DNA of 64,000 nucleotides from DASUAS01 sp963819475 (GCA_963819475.1 CAWFWE010000002.1:1240001-1304000), one strand, 5' to 3'; counted from the first letter of the stretch, positions 27,882 to 36,910 are shown. Notes: generated by a model not told the origin, from the sequence alone. Numbers and translations are program-made.

Positions 27882-28357
27882 CGCGCATCCTCCTCGGACC
27901 TCGTGGCCGGTGTGGGCGGCACCACGACCACGGGACACGGGCTGTGCCCCGCACACCGCTGGCTCACCGAGCCGAGCATCACGCCGGTGAAGCCTCCCCG
28001 ACCGCGGCTGCCCACCACGAGGAGGTCGGCGTCACGGGCGAGCTCGACCAGGACCCGTGCCGGCTGGCCCTCCACGACGAGGGGGTGCACGGGAACCGAG
28101 GTCGACTCTTCGATGCCCAACCCCTCGAGCGCGTGGTGCAGCGCCGCCTTGGCTCGCGTCGCCGACTGTTCGAGGATGGGCGCCTGGTACTCCGAGCCGA
28201 CGTCGATCCAGGCGAGCCCGGATTCGTAGGCGAGCACCGCGTCGATCTCACCGCCGGTGCGCCCGGCTTCTTCGACCGCCCACGCCAGTGCCGCCAGCGA
28301 TTCCGGTGATCCGTCCACGCCGACGACGATCCGCCGGCCACGGTTCCGTGTGGTCAT
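27878..28357 (-). CDS. Universal stress protein, single domain
   Basis: The ATG at 28357 is preceded by AGGAG at seven bases; an in-frame ATG eight codons upstream (28381) is less likely. The 159 residues include IVVGVDGSPESLAALAWAVE, a complete ATP-binding loop GSRGRGGFTGVMLGSVS and PCPVVVVPP. Its stop overlaps the zinc-ribbon start, so the two are co-translated. An operator is 60 bp upstream. Confidence 0.93.
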   Translation of the reverse strand: MTTRNRGRRIVVGVDGSPESLAALAWAVEEAGRTGGEIDAVLAYESGLAWIDVGSEYQAPILEQSATRAKAALHHALEGLGIEESTSVPVHPLVVEGQPARVLVELARDADLLVVGSRGRGGFTGVMLGSVSQRCAGHSPCPVVVVPPTPATRSEEDAR

Positions 28358-28416
28358 GAGTCGCTCCTGTCGTTGGGTCATCGAGGAGATTCTGCGCCCG
28401 GAGGCCGAGGCCTCCC

Positions 28417-28431
28417 AGAGCCGAAGGTCAC
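28417..28431. promoter_or_regulatory. DosR-box-like operator upstream of USP-zinc ribbon pair
   Basis: AGAGCCGAAGGTCAC, whose complement matches the consensus at 13 of 15 positions, 60 bp upstream of the ATG at 28357. Confidence 0.65.
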
Positions 28432-28451
28432 CTTGCCGACGCACCCGCCGG

Positions 28452-31295
28452 TCATTCACGCACTCGCAGTGCCACCGCGGGTTGGATACGCGACGCCTGC
28501 CGGGCCGGCAGCGCGGCGGCGAGCACGGTCGGCACGAGGGCGATCGCCACGATCACGAGCACCTCGGCGACGGGGATCCCGAAGTGGTAGCCCTGGGCGA
28601 AGTCGGCGCCGGAGACCGCGAGCACGTACGTCGCCACCAGCGCGATGGCCACCCCGATGAGCACTCCCAGCACCGCGAGAAACCCGGCTTCGAACATGAA
28701 CGCGCGAGCCACCGACGCGGGCTGGAACCCGAGCGACCGCAACATGCCGACCTCGCGCCGGCGTTCACGCACCGCCCGGAACATGATCACACCCACGCCC
28801 GCGATCCCCACCAGGAGGCCCGCACCCACGAACTGCTGCATCAGTGTGAAGAACCCGCTGCTCTGCGACTGCGCGGTCGAGACGATGCTGCGGACCGTCT
28901 GCACGTCGGCGCCGTTGGTGACGAAGCTCGCACGCAGGCGCCGTGTCGTTGCGACGGGATGCGGCGCGGCGACGAAGAAGCGAGCCGGCACCGCGCGCTC
29001 CTGGAACACGTCGCGCAGCGCGGTCTCGCTGACGAAGGCGCCGCTGCCGAGGAAGTCGTTCTCGGCGATCGCGGCCACGCGGAACGCGCGCGAACGGCCG
29101 CTGAGGGGGTCGTACATCACGACACGGTCGCCGATGCCCGCCGCCTTCGTGCTTGGCCCACCCGGTGTCTGCAGGAAGAAGTCGTCGACGATCATGAGGT
29201 TCGGGTCGTCGGCGACCGCACGCCACGCCTCGCGGTCGGTGCGATAGCGACCCAGCGCGCGGAGGTGCGGAGGAGCGGAGGCGAGCCTCGCCTCGATCCC
29301 GGTGGCCGGCCATGCGGTCCGAGCCCGCTGTGGAGTGACGAACTCCGCGCCGACGTACCCGAGCGGCGCGACGTCGGTCACGCCGGGCAGGGCCCGTAGC
29401 TGCGCCGCGGTCACCGGATTACTGGGGTTCGAGAGCAGGTCGATCCCGAACCCGCCGCTCAGATTCTCTGCGATCGCGTCCGTGCGTCCGCGGTTCATGT
29501 ACGAGATCTCGCTCATGTACACGAGCGTCAGGACGATGATCGCGAACATCCCCAGGGTCATCGCCGTCCGGAACCGGCGCGCCAACGGGTACGCCAGACC
29601 GAGCCGCGCCGACAGGGAGCGGCCGCTGCCGCGCTCGAGCGCGCGTCCGATTCCACCCAGGTACGCGGTCACGAGATACACCGACGCGGCGGCCAGCGCC
29701 AGACCCTGCAGGAGGAACAGCGGGATCTCGATCGTGGCGTCGAGCGCCGAGATCACCGCGAAGCAGCCGACCGCCCACGCGAGCACGACCACGCTCACGC
29801 CGGTGTAGACGGCACGCGTGGGAAGGAACCGGGCCAGACCCGGCGCGACCCCGATCGCCACGAGCATCGGCCCCGCCATCAGCGAGTACGGGTCGGGGCC
29901 GCCGACACCGACGATGGTGAGGGCGACGCCCAGGGGGACCAGCGCCACGCCGGCCCACGCGGCGCGACGCCGCGGCCGTCGTCTCGCCGGCGCGTGGACG
30001 TCGCGGATGGCCTGGATCACGTTGAACCGGGCGATCCGCAGGCTCGAGAGCACAACGGTGCCGACGGCGATGGCGAAGCCTACGACGCAGCCGGTCAACA
30101 CCGTGGACCACTCGAACGTGAACGTGAGATGGAGCGCGGTGACCTCGCGTCCGGCGCCGAGGATCTGGTCGGCGCGCCACGCGATCAGCCACCCGAAGCC
30201 GATCCCGAGGGCGGCGCCGAGCGCGCTGGCCGGCACCGCGTAGAGCCAGCCTTCCGTGGCCAGCGCGCCGACCAGGGGGCGCCGGCGCATCCCCATCGCC
30301 CGCAGCATCCCCAGTTCGGAGCGCCGTTCGTCGGCGAGCATCACGAAGACGTTGACGAGGAGCAGCACCCCGGCGGCGACCGCGAACATGCCAATGGTGA
30401 AGTAGAGCTGACTCAGCGACCGGCCTGCCTTGTCGGCGCGGTCGAGCAGGTCCTGTTTGACGGGTTGCGGCCGAGCCGAGAGCCCCGCCAGCTTCGCACC
30501 CACCGCGGCGACCGCAGCCGAGGTGTGGGCCGAGCCCTCCTCGACGCCTCCCAGATTCGAGACGGCCACGATCGCTTGCGGTGGTTCGGTGGCCGATCCG
30601 GTCGCGCCGGCGGTCAGCGACGCGATCGTGCCCGGGGCGACGAACACGTTGTAGGACTGCTGGCGGGCGTCCATCGTCCAGAAGCCTGCGACACCGCGGC
30701 GCGGCAGGATGCGGTCCACGGTCAGCGCAACGTGTCCCCCGCCGGCGAAGGCGAGGACGCGTGACCCCACTCGCAACCCGAGCTTGTCGGCGAGGTCGCT
30801 GGTCACCGCCGCCGCCCCCGGCGCCGGCGTGCGCCCGGAGATCCCGGTGGCCGCGGGGTCGCCGCCGAATCGCCGCGCCGCGGCGAAGTCGACCTCGAGG
30901 AGCTGGGCCCGCGGCTGCGTGCCCCCGCTCCGGCCGGGATGCACCACCGCGGCCGGCGTCGAGGTCATCGACAGCACGCCGTCGACCGAGGGTGCCGAGA
31001 ACCCGCGCAACCGCGCGGCGACGGTCGGACCGTCCGGGAGCGGCACCGCGACAACTTCGTCGACCGGCCCCAGCTGGTCGTACGCCGCAGCGCGGATGGA
31101 GCGGTCGATCGTGTCGCCGACGATGAGCGAACCGGTGATGATGGCGGTGCCGAGGAGCGAGCCGGCGATCACGAGCACCGCCTCGACCGGTCGTCCGAAG
31201 GCGTGGCGGGTCGAGAGGCGCCGGATCAACGGGGACCGCGCCAGGATCACCGCGAACGGGATCGACAACACCACGAGCAGGATCAGCGACACCAT
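28452..31295 (-). CDS. FtsX/MacB-type ABC transporter permease (947 aa)
   Basis: A large permease with two FtsX-type units. An N-terminal helix and a large extracytoplasmic domain (to about residue 310) lead to a membrane block containing MLRAMGMRRRPLVGALATEG. After further helices, a second extracytoplasmic domain leads to a closing block with MLRSLGFQPASVARAFMFEA and final helices. This duplicated layout is typical of exporters that move lipoproteins, peptides or lipids, or that act as mechanotransmitters. The ATPase gene is two bases upstream on the same strand. The substrate is unknown. Confidence 0.9.
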   Translation of the reverse strand: MVSLILLVVLSIPFAVILARSPLIRRLSTRHAFGRPVEAVLVIAGSLLGTAIITGSLIVGDTIDRSIRAAAYDQLGPVDEVVAVPLPDGPTVAARLRGFSAPSVDGVLSMTSTPAAVVHPGRSGGTQPRAQLLEVDFAAARRFGGDPAATGISGRTPAPGAAAVTSDLADKLGLRVGSRVLAFAGGGHVALTVDRILPRRGVAGFWTMDARQQSYNVFVAPGTIASLTAGATGSATEPPQAIVAVSNLGGVEEGSAHTSAAVAAVGAKLAGLSARPQPVKQDLLDRADKAGRSLSQLYFTIGMFAVAAGVLLLVNVFVMLADERRSELGMLRAMGMRRRPLVGALATEGWLYAVPASALGAALGIGFGWLIAWRADQILGAGREVTALHLTFTFEWSTVLTGCVVGFAIAVGTVVLSSLRIARFNVIQAIRDVHAPARRRPRRRAAWAGVALVPLGVALTIVGVGGPDPYSLMAGPMLVAIGVAPGLARFLPTRAVYTGVSVVVLAWAVGCFAVISALDATIEIPLFLLQGLALAAASVYLVTAYLGGIGRALERGSGRSLSARLGLAYPLARRFRTAMTLGMFAIIVLTLVYMSEISYMNRGRTDAIAENLSGGFGIDLLSNPSNPVTAAQLRALPGVTDVAPLGYVGAEFVTPQRARTAWPATGIEARLASAPPHLRALGRYRTDREAWRAVADDPNLMIVDDFFLQTPGGPSTKAAGIGDRVVMYDPLSGRSRAFRVAAIAENDFLGSGAFVSETALRDVFQERAVPARFFVAAPHPVATTRRLRASFVTNGADVQTVRSIVSTAQSQSSGFFTLMQQFVGAGLLVGIAGVGVIMFRAVRERRREVGMLRSLGFQPASVARAFMFEAGFLAVLGVLIGVAIALVATYVLAVSGADFAQGYHFGIPVAEVLVIVAIALVPTVLAAALPARQASRIQPAVALRVRE

Positions 31296-31297
31296 CG

Positions 31298-32062
31298 TCA
31301 GCAGTTCCCCTCGGTCGCGCCCGGCGTGGTGTCGTCGGTGACGACGGCACCATCGCGCATACGGACCATGCGCTGCGCCAGGGCGCCCACGGTCGGGTCG
31401 TGGGTGACGAGCATGAGCGTGAGCCCTTCCCCGTGCAGCGACCGCATCAGCTGCATCACCTCCTGCGCACTCTCAGAATCGAGCGCCCCCGTCGGCTCGT
31501 CGGCCCACACGACGCGCGGTCGGCCGGCGAGCGCGCGTGCGATGGTGACCCGCTGCTGCTCTCCACCCGAGAGCTCGCTCGGCCGATGGTCGGTGCGATG
31601 GCCCAGCCCGACCCGCTCGAGCGTCTCGGTCGCCCGTCGCCGCGCTTCCTTGTGGTGCACGCCGGAGAGCAACAACGGCACCTCGACGTTCTCGACCGCG
31701 CTCAGCACCGGGATGAGGTTGAAGGACTGGAACACGAAGCCCATCGACGACGCACGGTTGCGGGTCCGCTCGGCGTCGCTCATCTCGTGCAGCGAACGCC
31801 CGTCGAGGACGACGCGACCGCCGTCGATGTCGTCGAGACCGGAGAGGCAGTTCAACAGCGTGGTCTTGCCCGAGCCCGAGGGTCCCATCACCGCGACGAA
31901 CTCACCGGCACGCACGCTCAGGTCCACGTCCCGCAACGCCCACACCTCCCCGGCCCCGGTGCGGTAGATCTTGCGCACCCGTTCGGCCGCGAGCAGCGGT
32001 ACGGAGGTGACCGCCGGCGCCCCCGGCGACGTGTCCTTCGGAGTCACGGTCTGCCTGCTCAT
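31298..32062 (-). CDS. LolD/MacB-type ABC transporter ATP-binding protein
   Basis: 254 residues from the ATG at 32062. Walker A is GPSGSGKTTLLN, the Q-loop is in GFVFQSFNLIPVLS, the signature is LSGGEQQRVTIARAL, Walker B is RVVWADEPTGALD and the switch histidine is in LVTHDP. It is a complete ATPase subunit paired with the permease two bases downstream. An N-terminal extension of about 20 residues rich in T/P/A precedes the domain. Two operators lie upstream. Confidence 0.95.
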   Translation of the reverse strand: MSRQTVTPKDTSPGAPAVTSVPLLAAERVRKIYRTGAGEVWALRDVDLSVRAGEFVAVMGPSGSGKTTLLNCLSGLDDIDGGRVVLDGRSLHEMSDAERTRNRASSMGFVFQSFNLIPVLSAVENVEVPLLLSGVHHKEARRRATETLERVGLGHRTDHRPSELSGGEQQRVTIARALAGRPRVVWADEPTGALDSESAQEVMQLMRSLHGEGLTLMLVTHDPTVGALAQRMVRMRDGAVVTDDTTPGATEGNC

Positions 32063-32096
32063 AAGCCGACCTTCACCGACTCGGGACCGGCTGCCC

Positions 32097-32111
32097 AGGG
32101 TCGCAAGTCCC
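32097..32111. promoter_or_regulatory. DosR-box-like operator, ABC transporter side
   Basis: AGGGTCGCAAGTCCC, whose complement matches the consensus at 12 of 15 positions, 35 bp upstream of the ABC ATPase ATG. Confidence 0.6.
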
Positions 32112-32135
32112 GGTTTTGCGCGCCGACGCCCGGCG

Positions 32136-32150
32136 GGGACCTTCGGCCCT
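32136..32150. promoter_or_regulatory. DosR-box-like operator with the exact consensus
   Basis: GGGACCTTCGGCCCT is the best site in the window (15 of 15 by definition). It lies 63 bp before the plus-strand small gene at 32214 and 39 bp from the ABC-side site. Confidence 0.8.
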
Positions 32151-32213
32151 GGTTGAAGCGGCGGGGCCGGGCGACATTGAGTGTCGAGCAACGGGGACGA
32201 GGGGAGGACCACC

Positions 32214-32348
32214 ATGAGACGCCGACGCCGGGACACGACCCCACCGCCGCGGGCCTGGGATCGTCCGCCGAGTCCTCCGTACGTCACCGTGCGGGTGCAC
32301 GCCGAGCGTGCCGGCGGCGGTCGCATCGCGCCCTCGCCACGGCGATGA
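32214..32348 (+). CDS. Small basic protein (44 aa)
   Basis: An ATG with GGGAGG seven bases upstream encodes MRRRRRDTTPPPRAWDRPPS and 24 more residues ending RIAPSPRR. It is strongly basic and proline-rich and probably disordered. Its stop overlaps the next ATG as ATGA. The excellent ribosome site and the perfect operator upstream argue that it is expressed. No homologue is recognised, and it may be a leader whose translation opens the next gene. Confidence 0.5.
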   Translation: MRRRRRDTTPPPRAWDRPPSPPYVTVRVHAERAGGGRIAPSPRR

Positions 32349-32596
32349 CCCCCACCGAAGCCCCGCGCCGACGGCCGGCGAACATCTCGATCGCGGCTCG
32401 CGCCCTTGACCTCGCGCGCGACGGTCGGTTGTCGCTCGACGACGGCGCCCACCATCTCCGGCGACTGGCCGACAGCGAGCACGCGCGACTGGAAGCCGCG
32501 CTCGCCGACCTGCCGGTGGCGCCCGACGCCGACCCGGCGGTGGAGTGCGCCCGGCGGCTGCTGCACCGGGCGCTCGCAGTGCGGACCGACCCCTGA
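32345..32596 (+). CDS. Small helical hypothetical protein (83 aa)
   Basis: Begins MTPTEAPRRRPANISIAARA and continues with helix-forming, acidic-basic sequence (LDLARDGRLSLDDGAHHLRR; LADLPVAPDADPAVECARRL). There are no membrane segments or known motifs. It is translationally coupled to the 44-residue ORF by an ATGA overlap, and it ends 22 bp from a convergent USP gene. The function is unknown; expression under the strong operator makes it a dormancy candidate. Confidence 0.55.
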   Translation: MTPTEAPRRRPANISIAARALDLARDGRLSLDDGAHHLRRLADSEHARLEAALADLPVAPDADPAVECARRLLHRALAVRTDP

Positions 32597-32618
32597 GCTT
32601 GGGCATTGGGACCGATGC

Positions 32619-33476
32619 TCAGGTGTTGGTGACTTCCCGAGTGCTGGTCGTCGGGCCGTCGGTCTCGTGGCGGTGGACACCGGGACCGGTCACGAGGACG
32701 GGGCAGGCTGCGTGGCGGATCGTGCGCATGGCGATGCTGCCGAGCACGGCGCGCCCCAGGCCGGTGCGACCGTGGCTCGCCACCGCGATGATCGCGGCGT
32801 GCTCCGAAGCGGCCTGCTTCGCCAGGGTCTCGGCCGCGTCGTACCCGTCGACCAGCTCGTAGTCGGCGGCCACGCCGCGCCCCGAGAGGTTCGCGACCGC
32901 GGCTTGGAGCAGCGCGACGTCGCCACCGGGGAAGTCGCCGACCGCGACGACGTCGCTCGGTCGCAGGACCTCCAGCGCCCGAACGCGTGCGCCGATCGCC
33001 GCCGCCAGCTCACCGGCCGCCCGTGCCGCCGCGAGCGAAGTCGTCGAGCCGTCCAGGCCTGCGATCACCAACGGATCCTCACCGAGCACCCAGTTCGCCG
33101 AGACGTCGGGTCCCACGAGCAGCAGCGGCGAGACGCTCGTGCGCACGACTTCCTCGGCGACGCTGCCGAGCAGGGCCTTGCGGAGCGCGCCCCGCCCCCG
33201 TGCGGTCATGCACACCAGCGCGCCCGGCTCGGCTGCGACCATGGTGATGGCGTCGACCGGCCCGCGATCGAGCGTGAGCACGGTGCGGGCCGGAACATCG
33301 AGGAACGCGGCGCGAGCGGAGAGGTACCGCTCCACCGTCTCGGGGAAACGGTACGGCCAGAGGGTCGAGAGGAGGACCAACTCCGCGCCCGCCCGCGTCG
33401 CGATCGCTCCGGCAGGCACGAGCGCCGCCTCCGCACGCTCGGAGCCGTCGAGGGGCACATACACGGTGGTGGTCAT
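32619..33476 (-). CDS. Universal stress protein, two tandem Usp domains
   Basis: 285 residues starting MTTTVYVPLDGSERAEAALV. Domain one ends with ARGRGALRKALLGSVAEEVV and PLLLVGP. Domain two has VIAGLDGSTTSLAAARAAGE, the complete ATP loop SHGRTGLGRAVLGSIA and CPVLVTGPG. It belongs to the Rv2623-like tandem USPs. Only a weak operator candidate is present upstream (33538-33552). Confidence 0.93.
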   Translation of the reverse strand: MTTTVYVPLDGSERAEAALVPAGAIATRAGAELVLLSTLWPYRFPETVERYLSARAAFLDVPARTVLTLDRGPVDAITMVAAEPGALVCMTARGRGALRKALLGSVAEEVVRTSVSPLLLVGPDVSANWVLGEDPLVIAGLDGSTTSLAAARAAGELAAAIGARVRALEVLRPSDVVAVGDFPGGDVALLQAAVANLSGRGVAADYELVDGYDAAETLAKQAASEHAAIIAVASHGRTGLGRAVLGSIAMRTIRHAACPVLVTGPGVHRHETDGPTTSTREVTNT

Positions 33477-33537
33477 CGTCCGTCCTCCAGGGTCGCGACC
33501 GACCTGGTCATCGTGAGGTCCCAGTCGACCTCGCGAC

Positions 33538-33552
33538 AGGGTCTTCGGTCAC
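33538..33552. promoter_or_regulatory. Weak operator candidate upstream of USP
   Basis: AGGGTCTTCGGTCAC. Its half-sites are kept, but the centre is inverted relative to the consensus, leaving 10 of 15 matches. It is included because it is 62 bp upstream of a USP start. Confidence 0.25.
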
Positions 33553-33582
33553 ACGAGATCTGCGATCGTCGCCAGATCCTGC

Positions 33583-35001
33583 TCAGGTCGCGCGCGAGAA
33601 TTGGTCGGGTGCCGCCGCGAACTGCTGTTCGCATCCCTCGGAGCAGAAGTAGTAGTCCTTCCCGCCGAGCGCGAGGTGCCGGCCGTGCACGTCGACCCGC
33701 ATGCCGCACACCGGGTCGGAGTGCGGCCCGCCCGAGCCGGCGTCGCCGACCGAGTTGGAGGCCTCGGCGCCGAGCACCGACGCGTACAAGCGAAGCTCGT
33801 CGGCGATGAGCCGAGGCAGGAGGAACCGCTCGCGCACGCGCGCCTGCCCCCGGCGACCGAAGGCGCTTCGCAGCTCGGGAGCCAAGAGCAGCTCGTGCAC
33901 GCGAGTCGCGCACTCCTCGACCGAGTCGACGAGGTACCCGCTGCCACCGTCCTCGAGCTGCAACGGGATCCCGCCGGCACGCCCCGCCACCACCGGCGTT
34001 CCCTTCCACAGCGCTTCCGACACCACCAGACCGAAGCCCTCGCGGAGCGACTTCTGGATGACGACGTCGGCGAGGCGCTGGAAGGCGTTCACCTCCACGT
34101 TCCCGACGCCGGTCAGATTGGTGAACACGTGGATGTCGGGGTCGGCTTCGACCTCGCGCTGGATCCGGCGGTACACGCGCCAACCCTCGGGATCGTCGAG
34201 CGCCATGGAGCCGACCAGTGCGAGTTGGACGTCGGAGAACCGTTCGCGCACGAGGCGGTAGGCCTCGACGACGCCGAGCGGGTCTTTCCATTCGTCGAAC
34301 CGCGAGATCTGAGCGAGCAGGGGCCGCTTGGTGTCGACGCCGATCCACTCCAGGACCCGGGCGGCGAGGCGCGCACCGAGCTGCAGGTTCTTCGGGCTCT
34401 CGGGATCGATCGCGGGCGGGATGATCTCGGTGCGCCCGACGGGGAAGTCGGGCGGGACGAACCCACCGAGCGTGAACACCGCCGCGTCGTAGCGAACGAC
34501 AAACGGCTGGAGGAAGCGCCAGACGGACGCGTTGGGTTCGGAGGTGTCGACGTGGCAGCGCCAGATCCACCGGCTCTGGTTGGAGCCGTGGAGCTCGAGC
34601 AGGGCGAGCGGCTGCGGATCGTGCACCACGACGAGGTCGTAGTGCTGGTCGAGCGCCTTGGCGTTGCGCTCCGACTGCGCGAGGTACCGCTCCTCGTCGT
34701 CGGCCGAGAGGCCGACCGACGCGCCTTGGAGCCCGTTGTGGATCGTCTTGGTGACGCGGAAGAACGACTCGTTGCCGCTGATGAGCTGCCAGTCGGCGGC
34801 GAGTCCGAGGTCGCGGAGGAGCGGGATCTCGGAGCGGAGGATCTCGGCGACTCCGCCACCGAACGGCGTCGCGCTCACGTGCAGCACGCGGCAGCCCCTG
34901 AGCGGCGCCGCGAGCTCGCGGAGCAGCGCGATCGCCTCACGGCCGGCGCTGGCGCGGTAGCGGTCGACGGACTGCGTGCCGACGTCGACGCGCTCGAGCA
35001 T
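33583..35001 (-). CDS. GT4 trehalose-synthase-like glycosyltransferase fused to YHS domain
   Basis: The ATG at 35001 follows GGAGG. Residues 1-415 are a GT-B glycosyltransferase with an N-terminal ATPFGGGVAEIL loop and a C-terminal donor-site EGFGLVVSEALWKGTPVV, as in TreT-type trehalose synthases and trehalose phosphorylases. After a short linker comes a YHS domain (about 425-468): DPVCGMRVDVHGRHLALGG, then YYFCSEGCEQQF, with three cysteines that could bind metal. The second glycosyltransferase of this window (46941) has no such tail. A role in trehalose synthesis under stress is inferred. The YHS part may sense metal or localise the enzyme. Confidence 0.85.
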   Translation of the reverse strand: MLERVDVGTQSVDRYRASAGREAIALLRELAAPLRGCRVLHVSATPFGGGVAEILRSEIPLLRDLGLAADWQLISGNESFFRVTKTIHNGLQGASVGLSADDEERYLAQSERNAKALDQHYDLVVVHDPQPLALLELHGSNQSRWIWRCHVDTSEPNASVWRFLQPFVVRYDAAVFTLGGFVPPDFPVGRTEIIPPAIDPESPKNLQLGARLAARVLEWIGVDTKRPLLAQISRFDEWKDPLGVVEAYRLVRERFSDVQLALVGSMALDDPEGWRVYRRIQREVEADPDIHVFTNLTGVGNVEVNAFQRLADVVIQKSLREGFGLVVSEALWKGTPVVAGRAGGIPLQLEDGGSGYLVDSVEECATRVHELLLAPELRSAFGRRGQARVRERFLLPRLIADELRLYASVLGAEASNSVGDAGSGGPHSDPVCGMRVDVHGRHLALGGKDYYFCSEGCEQQFAAAPDQFSRAT

Positions 35002-35077
35002 CCACACCTCCGTCGCTCGAGGCACCGGGCGGGCCCGCGACGCTAACAGGCCGAGCGCGCGCCCAGCGCAACGAGTC

Positions 35078-35092
35078 GGGACTTCCGGCCCT
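35078..35092. promoter_or_regulatory. DosR-box-like operator between glycosyltransferase and esterase
   Basis: GGGACTTCCGGCCCT matches the consensus at 13 of 15 positions. It is 77 bp upstream of the glycosyltransferase and 33 bp upstream of the esterase, so it probably serves both. Confidence 0.7.
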
Positions 35093-35125
35093 GCCCTCCC
35101 ACGGGCGCACGGTGAGAATGGTGCC

Positions 35126-36247
35126 ATGGAGCCCAGCTCGGCAACCGCACCCGTCGCGGTATCAGCATCAGTCGGACGAGCGATCCACCGCATCACCGGG
35201 ATGCGGTCGGACTACGACGCGCTCCTCGAGTCGGTCGGCGACCGTCGGTTCGTCCTCATCGGCGAGGCCTCCCACGGGACCCGGGAGTTCTACCGCGAGC
35301 GGGCTCGAATCACCCGGCGGCTCGTCGACGACCACGGCTTCACCGCAGTCGCCGTCGAAGCCGACTGGCCCGATGCCTACCGCGTGAACCGGTACGTGAT
35401 GGGGATCTCGTTCGATGGCGACGCAGGTGCGGCGCTCGCAGATTTCCGTCGGTTCCCGGCCTGGATTACGCCCTCGCGTACCAGGGCGCAGTGCCCTGTG
35501 AGAACGAAGTGGTCGCCCAGCTGGTCGCGCTGCGTCATCGCGCGGATGCGTACCTACGTCGCGACGGTTGGATCGCCGAAGACGAGCTCTTCCATGCAGA
35601 ACAGAACGCGCTCGTGGTGCGCGACGCCGAGGAGTACTACCAGCAGATGTACCGCGCCGAGACGTCGTCGTGGAACCTGCGCGATCGTCACATGGCGGCG
35701 ACCCGCGACGCGCTGGCCGAGCATCTCGAGCGCCAGTTTGGTCACGCCAAGGTCGTCGTGTGGGGAGCACAACTCACATGTCGGCGACGCGCGTGCCACG
35801 GAAATGGGATCACGGGGCGAGCTGAACGTCAGTCAGCTCGTTCGCCAGCGCTACGGCACCGACTGTGCATTGATCGGTTTCAGCACGTACGACGGTCACG
35901 TCACCGCCGCGTCGAACTGGGGCGAGGCACCACAACGCAAGCGGGTCCGACCCGCGCTCGACGGGAGCTACGAGCAGGTGCTCCACGACGTCGGAGTCGA
36001 AGGCTTCTGGCTCCCGACTGCGGCGCCGCCCGCCCGCGCCGCGCTGCGCGACCCTCGCCTCCAGCGCGCCATCGGCGTGATCTACCGCCCCGAGACCGAG
36101 CGCCACAGCCACTACTTCCGGGCACGACTCGTGGACCAGTTCCACGCCATCATCCACCTGGATCACACGCACGCGGTGGCACCGCTCGAACGCAGCGCCC
36201 AGTGGGACCGCGGCGAGCCGCCGGAGACCTTCCCGACCGGCTTCTGA
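35126..36247 (+). pseudogene. Erythromycin-esterase-like protein with internal deletion
   Basis: The N-terminus is normal (FVLIGEASHGTREFYRERAR, then VAVEADWPDAYRVNRYVMG), which carries the catalytic histidine and first acidic residues of the EreA/B-like family. After FRRFPAW about 70 expected residues are missing and the frame changes near 35462. It continues as DYALAYQGAVPCENEVVAQL. A second shift near 35770 restores the first frame at EHNSHVGDARATEM. The C-terminus is complete. The DosR-regulon protein Rv2030c contains the same domain after a phosphoribosyltransferase. As it stands the gene cannot make a functional protein unless the gap is an assembly error. Confidence 0.8.
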
Positions 36248-36252
36248 ACGCC

Positions 36253-36801
36253 ATGGCGCAGGTGGACGTGCTCGTCGGCTACGCGACGGCCTTCGGGTCG
36301 ACCGCCGGGATCGCGGCTCGCATCGGTGAACGGCTGTCGGGCTCGGGACTGACGACGGCGGTGCACGCGGTCGACGACCTCTCGGGCATGCTCGAGTGGC
36401 CCACCTCGGCCGTTGTCCTGGGCAGCGCGGTCCACAACCAGCGTTGGCTCCCGGGCGCCTCGGCGTTCGCACGTGAGCACGCGGGCGCGCTGGCCGACCG
36501 ACCCGTGTGGCTCTTCAGCGTGAGCTCGCTGGGTGACGTCGGGAGCTTCTTCGCGCCGTCGGTCGCCCGAGTGATGCGGCGCGCGCGAGGCGAGTCGAAT
36601 GACATCGCCGAGCTCGGCACCCTCGTGGACGTCCGGGAGCACCGCAACTTCGCCGGCGCGATCGAACGTGGGCACTGGTCGACGGCCGGCCATGTGTTCT
36701 TCCGGTTCGTCGGCGGCACCTACGGCGATCACCGGCAGTGGGACGACATCGACCGGTGGACCGATCGCATCGTCGCGGCGTGCTCGCCGAGCGGCGCATG
36801 A
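36253..36801 (+). CDS. Flavodoxin-domain protein
   Basis: 182 residues starting MAQVDVLVGYATAFGSTAGI, a flavodoxin FMN-phosphate loop, followed by VVLGSAVHNQRWLPGASAFA and WLFSVSSLGDVGSFFAPS. The closing YGDHRQWDDIDRWTDRI resembles HemG/flavodoxin_5 proteins. It starts five bases after the esterase stop, so the two form an operon. It is one of three flavodoxin-type genes here, along with 10391 and 51867. It is likely an FMN-dependent electron carrier or quinone-linked dehydrogenase. Confidence 0.85.
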   Translation: MAQVDVLVGYATAFGSTAGIAARIGERLSGSGLTTAVHAVDDLSGMLEWPTSAVVLGSAVHNQRWLPGASAFAREHAGALADRPVWLFSVSSLGDVGSFFAPSVARVMRRARGESNDIAELGTLVDVREHRNFAGAIERGHWSTAGHVFFRFVGGTYGDHRQWDDIDRWTDRIVAACSPSGA

Positions 36802-36866
36802 ACCGTCGAGGTCGGCTTCCCCGACGGCGCCGGCTCAGCATCCCCGCGACGTCGGGCGCGAAGAGG

Positions 36867-36878
36867 CCCCCCCCCCCC
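36867..36878. repeat. Homopolymer run of 12 C
   Basis: Twelve consecutive C in the gap between the flavodoxin and PNPOx genes, followed by GGGG. Such tracts are prone to slipped-strand change and to sequencing error. Confidence 0.9.
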
Positions 36879-36895
36879 GGGGAGTCTTCACCCGG

Positions 36896-36910
36896 GGGAC
36901 CTTCGTGGCC
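36896..36910. promoter_or_regulatory. Weak operator candidate
   Basis: GGGACCTTCGTGGCC keeps the left half and centre of the consensus perfectly but not the right half (11 of 15). It lies 98 bp from the stronger site at 36994 in the same gap. Confidence 0.35.

Noticed and set aside
29419..31353. Long minus-strand frame overlapping the ABC permease
   Set aside because: It lies in an alternate frame of the clear FtsX-type permease and has shadow composition (Arg/Gly/Ala-rich, no membrane helices).
33485..33535. Additional operators AGGGTCGCGACCGAC and GAGGTCCCAGTCGACCTC
   Set aside because: The half-sites are wrongly spaced or the centre does not fit the consensus; likely chance in GC-rich DNA.
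34976..36247. Reading the esterase as an intact 423-residue protein
   Set aside because: The middle of that frame (ITPSRTRAQCPVRTKW onward) has no resemblance to the family, while the family sequence continues in another frame.
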